Assembly (NCBI GenBank): GCA_043421945.1
Contig: JBHOGO010000063.1
Span: forward strand, 1 to 27,732
Direction: 5' to 3'
Length of the DNA: 27,732 nt
From: Thaumasiovibrio sp043421945
GTDB taxonomy: Bacteria > Pseudomonadota > Gammaproteobacteria > Enterobacterales > Vibrionaceae
Position 1 is the stretch's first letter. Each line of letters opens with the position of its first letter. The notes beneath the pieces are model-generated. The model did no database searches, was not told where the DNA came from, and saw nothing but the letters and a program-made list of their open reading frames with translations. Position numbers and translations under genes: made by a program. Shown one piece after another: positions 23,775 to 27,732 of the stretch.

Positions 23775-24128
23775 GTGTTACACGGTAACCACAACTTTAC
23801 CGACGGTACGCCCGCTTTCGGTGGCCGTGTCTATAACGTACCCGTTAGCGGAGCGATTCAGGTCAATTGGGGAGACGCAATGAACGATTTTGTTGATGCT
23901 GGTATGGGGATTGGTTTAGCCGCACTGTGGTATGTTGGTCCAAAGCTTAAGAAGGGAGATTTGTGCCAAGTACTACCTGATTATACCGTGTGGCCAAAGA
24001 GTAAAATTTGGGCCGTTAGACCCTATTCACGTCTTATGCCTGCAAGAGTGAAAGTCTTTTTAGACTTTATGGGAGAGGGGATAACTCGCTTTAATGAAGA
24101 GCGCTATGGCGGTTTAGAAGTCAAATAA
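23775..24128 (+). pseudogene. 5'-truncated LysR regulator remnant
   Basis: About 117 residues match only the C-terminal part of a LysR co-inducer domain: VPVSGAIQVNWGDAMNDFVD, AGMGIGLAALWYVGPKLKKGDLCQVLPDY, AVRPYSRLMPARVKVFLDFM. The DNA-binding domain and about the first 180 residues of a normal 300-aa LysR protein are missing. The frame opens at 23733, right after the GNAT terminator hairpin, and has no good ribosome-binding site (GTG or TTG-like starts only). It is most likely a decayed fragment left by deletion or by insertion of the GNAT gene. A functional small protein is less likely. Confidence 0.8.
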
Positions 24129-24189
24129 GAAACTTTCACTATTATTCGGGAAAGGATTTATGTCGTTGTTCATCTAAACCTTTAACTCG

Positions 24190-24798
24190 TCAAAGCTTCT
24201 TTGAAAGACCATCAACAATTTTCTTAAGAAAATAGCGACTATCATCCAACATGCTGACTTCTTTTTCATCGGTATTCGCAGTCAAAATACTGCAATAGCC
24301 ATGCAGTGCACACCAAACAAATCGAGCCTGTTGCTGGGTATCCTCAACCAAAAACACGCCTTCCTCTTGGCAAAGAGCGAGCATCGTTTTGAGGAAGTCG
24401 AACGTTGAGTCAGCTTCTTTTCTAAGCGCTAAGTTAGGGTTTTTTAGTAACCCAAAGTTACTAAACATCAGCTGATAATATTCAGGATACTGTCGAGAAA
24501 AATCAATATAGCATGCACCAACAGCAGAAAAACGCTCAGTCATAGGTAACGTTGAGTTTTGCTCCCAAGTGTTGGTCATTGCATGACCAAATTGATTAAA
24601 CCCTTCTTTGGCGATAGCGCAAAGCAGCTCGTCTTTATCTTTAAAGTGCCGATAAGGCGCAGTTCTTGAAACGTTAAGCTCAGAAGCCAGTCCTCTCATT
24701 GTTATCGAGTCAATTCCCTCTGTTCTTAATTTGTGAGTGGCAATTCGTATTAACTCAATTCTTAGATCACCATGGTGATACTTGGAGCTACTAACCAT
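24190..24798 (-). CDS. TetR/AcrR-family repressor
   Basis: A 202-aa regulator. The start is the ATG at 24798 (MVSSSKYHHGDLR), preceded by AAAGAGATATAAAGAA; a longer frame upstream runs through the operator region and is unlikely to be translated. The TetR_N HTH is at residues 7-55 (GIDSITMRGLASELNVSRTA, then PYRHFKDKDELLCAI). The C-terminal ligand domain includes YYQLMFSNFGLL and FVWCALHGYCSIL, typical of the WHG-containing TetR_C_13-like group. It is divergent from the two-TM miniprotein gene across twin dyads, so it probably represses both itself and that gene. Confidence 0.92.
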   Translation of the reverse strand: MVSSSKYHHGDLRIELIRIATHKLRTEGIDSITMRGLASELNVSRTAPYRHFKDKDELLCAIAKEGFNQFGHAMTNTWEQNSTLPMTERFSAVGACYIDFSRQYPEYYQLMFSNFGLLKNPNLALRKEADSTFDFLKTMLALCQEEGVFLVEDTQQQARFVWCALHGYCSILTANTDEKEVSMLDDSRYFLKKIVDGLSKKL

Positions 24799-24842
24799 TT
24801 CTTTATATCTCTTTATAGCAATGATTAAACACACTACCTCAT

Positions 24843-24900
24843 AATGTTGACGTCGTCTACATGCTGGTGTAATGTTTACCATGTGGACGTCGTCAACATT
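24843..24900. promoter_or_regulatory. Twin operators for the TetR regulator
   Basis: GTTGACGTCGTCTAC (24846-24860) and GTGGACGTCGTCAAC (24883-24897) are each imperfect 15-bp palindromes (GTnGACG-T-CGTCnAC) and are mirror images of each other. The full 21-bp arms (24843-24863 and 24880-24900) pair with two mismatches, and their centres are 37 bp apart. The outer TTGACG of each arm could be a -35 element facing inward on its own strand. This layout suits repression of both divergent genes. Confidence 0.75.
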
Positions 24901-24918
24901 TTCATAAGGATGATAAAA

Positions 24919-25134
24919 ATGAATGGCTCAACATTTCGTAAAACAGCAAGATGGGTACACTTTATAATGGCAGCTTTAATCGGTGCTTATATTTACTCGC
25001 CATGGAGTGAAAACCCAATTTTTTCTGATTTAATAATGTGGGTGGTAATCCCTTTATTAACTATCAGCGGCATTGGTATGTGGAAGCAAGGCACTATCAT
25101 GAGAAAACTGAAAGGGGTTGCGAGAGCGAGTTGA
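24919..25134 (+). CDS. 71-aa two-TM membrane protein
   Basis: A small inner-membrane protein from the ATG at 24919, chosen because AAGGA lies eight bases upstream (ATG at 24910 is in frame but overlaps that site). Two helices are clear: about residues 11-28 (WVHFIMAALIGAYIYSPW) and 38-56 (LIMWVVIPLLTISGIGMW). Basic residues at both ends (FRKTARW and KQGTIMRKLKGVARAS) indicate that both termini are cytoplasmic. I cannot assign a family. Divergence from the TetR gene across shared operators suggests that it is the regulated target. Confidence 0.8.
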   Translation: MNGSTFRKTARWVHFIMAALIGAYIYSPWSENPIFSDLIMWVVIPLLTISGIGMWKQGTIMRKLKGVARAS

Positions 25135-25213
25135 ATGAGCGACTCACACGCTGGTGGCATGTATACGGGTAATACTATTCGTACAGAAAAGTACGTTTGT
25201 ATATTGTCTTTGA

Positions 25214-25240
25214 AGGTCCCACTACTAATGAATGGGACCT
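25214..25240. other. Hairpin between convergent genes
   Basis: AGGTCCCA (25214-25221) and TGGGACCT (25233-25240) form a perfect 8-bp stem between the converging two-TM gene and lipoprotein gene. There is no T-tract on either side. A second smaller dyad, CGTAC-AGAAAA-GTACG, lies just upstream (about 25179-25194). Confidence 0.45.
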
Positions 25241-25307
25241 GTGCTCTATTAGAGTTGCTCTTTTGGAGTGTTGCGTATCAGTTGTTTAATCTGGATTAAG
25301 TGTAATT

Positions 25308-26288
25308 TTACTTAACCTCAGCCCTTAGTATGACTTCATTATCCAACACGACATTTGTGGACCAGATAAAAGTAGCTCCTGTACCACTAAATTTTTCAAT
25401 GAAATTCATGTATGCCTGTTTGTTATTTACCCCTATTTCATCTTCTGTGTATAACGTTGCTTGAGGCCAAGACGTTGAATCAAAATCGGGTGACATCCAG
25501 TTATCGGGTGTCTCCCAGTGAGCGGCATAAGCATCTTCGCCATGATCTGTTCCTTTTGTCGTGCACGTCTCAGAGAGTCGTTGACCATCAGCCTCACTGA
25601 GGCAAGTAAGATCATAAATAGGGGAGGTGTAAAAAGTTTGCGCTTGCCAGTCTGTGCCTGTAACAGTGCCATCGCTAAAGCTAGCAATAAATCCGCCATC
25701 GCCAGGGTGATATGCTTTGCCTTGATTGTTTTCTGTACCTAAGCCAAGGTGTTCCTCCCAATCAATGACTTTGACTGCAATTGTATAAGGCCTCTCAACT
25801 TTGAACTTGACGATATTAGAATTAAAAGGGGTGAATGGTACGGTGTCTACTGCTATGAGATGGCCGTTGATGTATAGCTCAAAGTAATTGTCGGCAAAAA
25901 TATATCCCGTGATCTCTTCACCTGTCGGATCAATAACAGAAATAGGCACTGAATCGGTATCGACACTGGAAAGATCTTTTGGCGTGATATTGGCGCACTC
26001 TTCATAGAGATCAAGTGCTTTGGGGCCAGCGATAAAGTTGTTGTTTGCTGGTACTGCCCACATTTTACCTTCTGAATCTGCCACTTCGCCAATGCCCGCC
26101 ACTCGGCTACGCCCGTTTTGGCACTCAAAAATATTCTCGACCACCGTTGTAGCAACACCTTGCGTAATGCTAGCAGACCCTTGGTATTCGCTGGCATTAC
26201 TCGACGGCTGATTAGGAGCTGGTGTACACCCTGTCGCGATTAACATGAGAGATGAAAAGGTGATGGCTTGATTTATAGTGGTTTTCAT
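25308..26288 (-). CDS. Predicted lipoprotein, unknown function
   Basis: A 326-aa protein from the ATG at 26288 (GATAGG upstream; a longer frame extends to 26339 without a ribosome-binding site). The signal peptide ends in LMLIATGC with Cys21 as the likely lipidated residue. A Ser/Asn-rich linker (PAPNQPSSNASEYQG) follows, then a soluble domain with beta-rich sequence such as YIFADNYFELYINGHLIAVD and VERPYTIAVKVIDWEEHLG. This recalls beta-sandwich carbohydrate- or PA14-like modules. Several cysteines are placed to form disulfides. It is exported to the envelope. I do not recognise a named family. Confidence 0.8.
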   Translation of the reverse strand: MKTTINQAITFSSLMLIATGCTPAPNQPSSNASEYQGSASITQGVATTVVENIFECQNGRSRVAGIGEVADSEGKMWAVPANNNFIAGPKALDLYEECANITPKDLSSVDTDSVPISVIDPTGEEITGYIFADNYFELYINGHLIAVDTVPFTPFNSNIVKFKVERPYTIAVKVIDWEEHLGLGTENNQGKAYHPGDGGFIASFSDGTVTGTDWQAQTFYTSPIYDLTCLSEADGQRLSETCTTKGTDHGEDAYAAHWETPDNWMSPDFDSTSWPQATLYTEDEIGVNNKQAYMNFIEKFSGTGATFIWSTNVVLDNEVILRAEVK

Positions 26289-26535
26289 TGGCCTATCTCT
26301 GTTATGGGGTGACCGTGTTAGTGTAGCCGAGAATATCATCTAGTGATGACTTACCCTGTTGATGTTCAGTGTAATATCGATCAGAAACGATGTTGTACTT
26401 ACTGCTGTTTTAGCAAAATTGCTGGCTTGCTATCAGGTTATTTGTTCGTGAAAAAAACCAAGGTTGTTACCGCGATCCTGTTCATGTTCAGTTATTTCCT
26501 ATATTATTCTTAGGTCCAATATAAGGTAATACAAT

Positions 26536-27300
26536 ATGACCAATATCTATAAAGAAGCAGCCTCTGAGCTACTAAGCCGCCGTGTAGCGGGTACGAAGGC
26601 GCCACGTTTAGAAGAACAACATCGTCCAGCTAATATGGAAGATGCGCTACAAATTCACTCTTCTATGATTGATCTTCACAGTGATAAAGTTGGCGGCTGG
26701 AAGTGTTTACTACCACTTGCAGACGACAAGTTTGTTGTTGCGCCTATCTTCGCCGATAGCATTCAAAGTGGCGACAACTGTGAACTATTCTCTGACAACA
26801 ATGCAGCTCGCCTTGAACCAGAAATCGCGTTTGTATTGTCTAAAGGCTTACCAGCTAACCCTGAGGGATACAGCGAAGAGCAGATCAATGACGCGATTGG
26901 CTCATGCCACATGGCACTTGAGTTGATGCAAGCACGTTTTGCGACTGACAGTGGCGCAGAGTTCTATGAAAAGCTAGCAGATTGCCTTGTTAACCAAGGT
27001 ATGTTTATCGGTCCTGAGATTGCCCGCGAAAAAGCATTTGCAGCTAGTACTATCGACATCACCCTTACTCAAGGTGAAGAGGCTCAGTCGTTTGAAGGTA
27101 AACACCCAAATACGATGCCACAAAGCCCAATTTACTGGTTAATCAATTACATGACACGTCGAGGTGTTGATTTCCAAGCAGGCGAAGCCATCATCACTGG
27201 TTCATACTGTGGTATTGTTGAAGTCGAATTCAATCAACTAACTACCATCAAATATGACGGTATTGGCGAATACCAAGTGACGTTTAGCGAAAAGAAGTAA
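26536..27300 (+). CDS. Hydratase of the fumarylacetoacetate hydrolase / MhpD superfamily
   Basis: A 254-aa cytoplasmic enzyme resembling 2-keto-4-pentenoate hydratase (MhpD) and related decarboxylases of meta-cleavage pathways. Features: RPANMEDALQIHSSMIDL, KVGGWKCLLP (where family members have GxK), metal-site region ARLEPEIAFVLSKGLP with the E-x-E pair, CHMALELMQARF, and the C-terminal ITGSYCGIVEVE. AAGGTAA precedes the ATG. No other aromatic-degradation gene is in the window, so the substrate is open. A strong terminator follows. Confidence 0.86.
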   Translation: MTNIYKEAASELLSRRVAGTKAPRLEEQHRPANMEDALQIHSSMIDLHSDKVGGWKCLLPLADDKFVVAPIFADSIQSGDNCELFSDNNAARLEPEIAFVLSKGLPANPEGYSEEQINDAIGSCHMALELMQARFATDSGAEFYEKLADCLVNQGMFIGPEIAREKAFAASTIDITLTQGEEAQSFEGKHPNTMPQSPIYWLINYMTRRGVDFQAGEAIITGSYCGIVEVEFNQLTTIKYDGIGEYQVTFSEKK

Positions 27301-27324
27301 TTTTTCGCGGTATTAGCTAATCAA

Positions 27325-27355
27325 CAGCAGGGCTTTATCACCCTGCTGTTTTTTT
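27325..27355 (+). terminator. Intrinsic terminator after the hydratase gene
   Basis: CAGCAGGG (27325-27332), loop CTTTATCA, CCCTGCTG (27341-27348), then seven T residues. Confidence 0.92.
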
Positions 27356-27544
27356 ATGCCTCTTGCTAACTCAGTCCGTCATTCAAATGTTGAGTGGTGA
27401 GTTTCATTCCCAGCAATATGCGCCAGTTCCTCATATGGTTAATGCAAAACCGAATTATTTATCCAAAAAAAAGCTGTATTTTCATCCGGTGAAGTCGGGA
27501 GGGATTGATGATTTGAGGCATGTCTGCTGCATTTTAGTACCAAG

Positions 27545-27581
27545 ATAGGTAATGCCTATCAAATCAATAGATAAGGACAAT
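27545..27581 (+). promoter_or_regulatory. OxyR binding site upstream of ahpC
   Basis: ATAG-N7-CTAT-N7-ATAG-N7-CAAT at 27545-27581 matches the established OxyR consensus ATAG-N7-CTAT-N7-ATAG-N7-CTAT in spacing, with one changed base in the last element. TATAAC at 27608-27613 is a likely -10, with the site ending just upstream of the weak -35 region (about 27585-27590), the position expected for OxyR activation. Confidence 0.82.
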
Positions 27582-27661
27582 TTTCTCTTTCAGCGATGTT
27601 ATTGCAATATAACTCCATCGACGCAGGACAGCGTTAACCATACAACTGAGAGAGAAAAATT

Positions 27662-27732
27662 ATGATCAACACTCAAATCAAACCATTTAGCGCTACAGCA
27701 TTCAAAAACGGCGAGTTCGTTGAAATCACAGA
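27662..27732 (+). CDS. ahpC: Alkyl hydroperoxide reductase subunit C (5' end only)
   Basis: The first 23 codons, beginning MINTQIKPFSATAFKNGEFV and continuing EIT, match the N-terminus of the AhpC peroxiredoxin, which reduces hydrogen peroxide and organic peroxides with AhpF. GAGAGAGAAAAATT precedes the ATG as ribosome-binding site. The window ends before the catalytic cysteine. The upstream OxyR site supports the call independently. Confidence 0.9.
   Translation, partial: MINTQIKPFSATAFKNGEFVEIT

Noticed and set aside
27363..27548. 61-aa plus-strand frame before ahpC
   Set aside because: It runs into the OxyR site, has no ribosome-binding site and no recognisable pattern.

Overview
The window looks like chromosomal DNA of a marine gammaproteobacterium, most likely Vibrionaceae (Vibrio, Photobacterium, Grimontia or Enterovibrio type). 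This rests on recognising family combinations by eye (thioesterase with a DUF3389-like gene, DUF2797, DUF3581, DUF2987, long-form isocitrate lyase, an AhpC N-terminus of Vibrio type). No database search was possible. Most of the window is ordinary, densely packed core or conserved genome. I see no insertion sequence, prophage, CRISPR array, rRNA or tRNA.

Layout. 1-5.1 kb: YdiI/MenI-type thioesterase plus a DUF3389-like gene, then a minus-strand run (NERD-like protein, 61-aa protein, Cys-rich DUF2797, DUF2786), a small HTH regulator and a DUF3581 protein that carries a MaoC-like D-NP-IH motif. 5.1-5.65 kb is an AT-rich gap without a convincing gene. 5.65-8.5 kb: a small one-TM protein, mobA, an unlisted 33-aa membrane microprotein with a strong Shine-Dalgarno sequence, a secreted L,D-transpeptidase and the sirtuin cobB. 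The microprotein promoter sits on a perfect 14-bp dyad. 8.6-12.5 kb: a multi-pass membrane protein translationally coupled to a Bax-like glucosaminidase, a DUF2987 protein and pepT. 12.7-14.8 kb: a chemoreceptor whose large sensor domain precedes its only two TM helices.

14.8-17.5 kb is the accessory-looking part: a RES/Xre toxin-antitoxin operon with a repeat-decorated promoter, a HAD phosphatase, and a protein with an ADP-ribosyltransferase-like YHGT motif and an N-terminal array of five 15-bp repeats. 17.6-22.7 kb is a glyoxylate-shunt locus: aceA, a divergent LysR regulator, and glcB (malate synthase G). 22.9-26.4 kb: a GNAT acetyltransferase, a 5'-truncated LysR remnant, a TetR regulator divergent from a two-TM miniprotein across twin operators, and a lipoprotein. 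26.5-27.7 kb: a hydratase of the fumarylacetoacetate-hydrolase superfamily, then the start of ahpC behind a near-perfect four-element OxyR site.

The most useful second-look items are the YHGT protein beside the RES toxin (two predicted NAD-using folds within 2 kb), the microprotein with its operator, the TetR twin-operator module, the degenerate NERD motif, the MaoC-like motif in DUF3581, and the cytoplasmic-sensor chemoreceptor. I did not find a clearly new multi-gene system.
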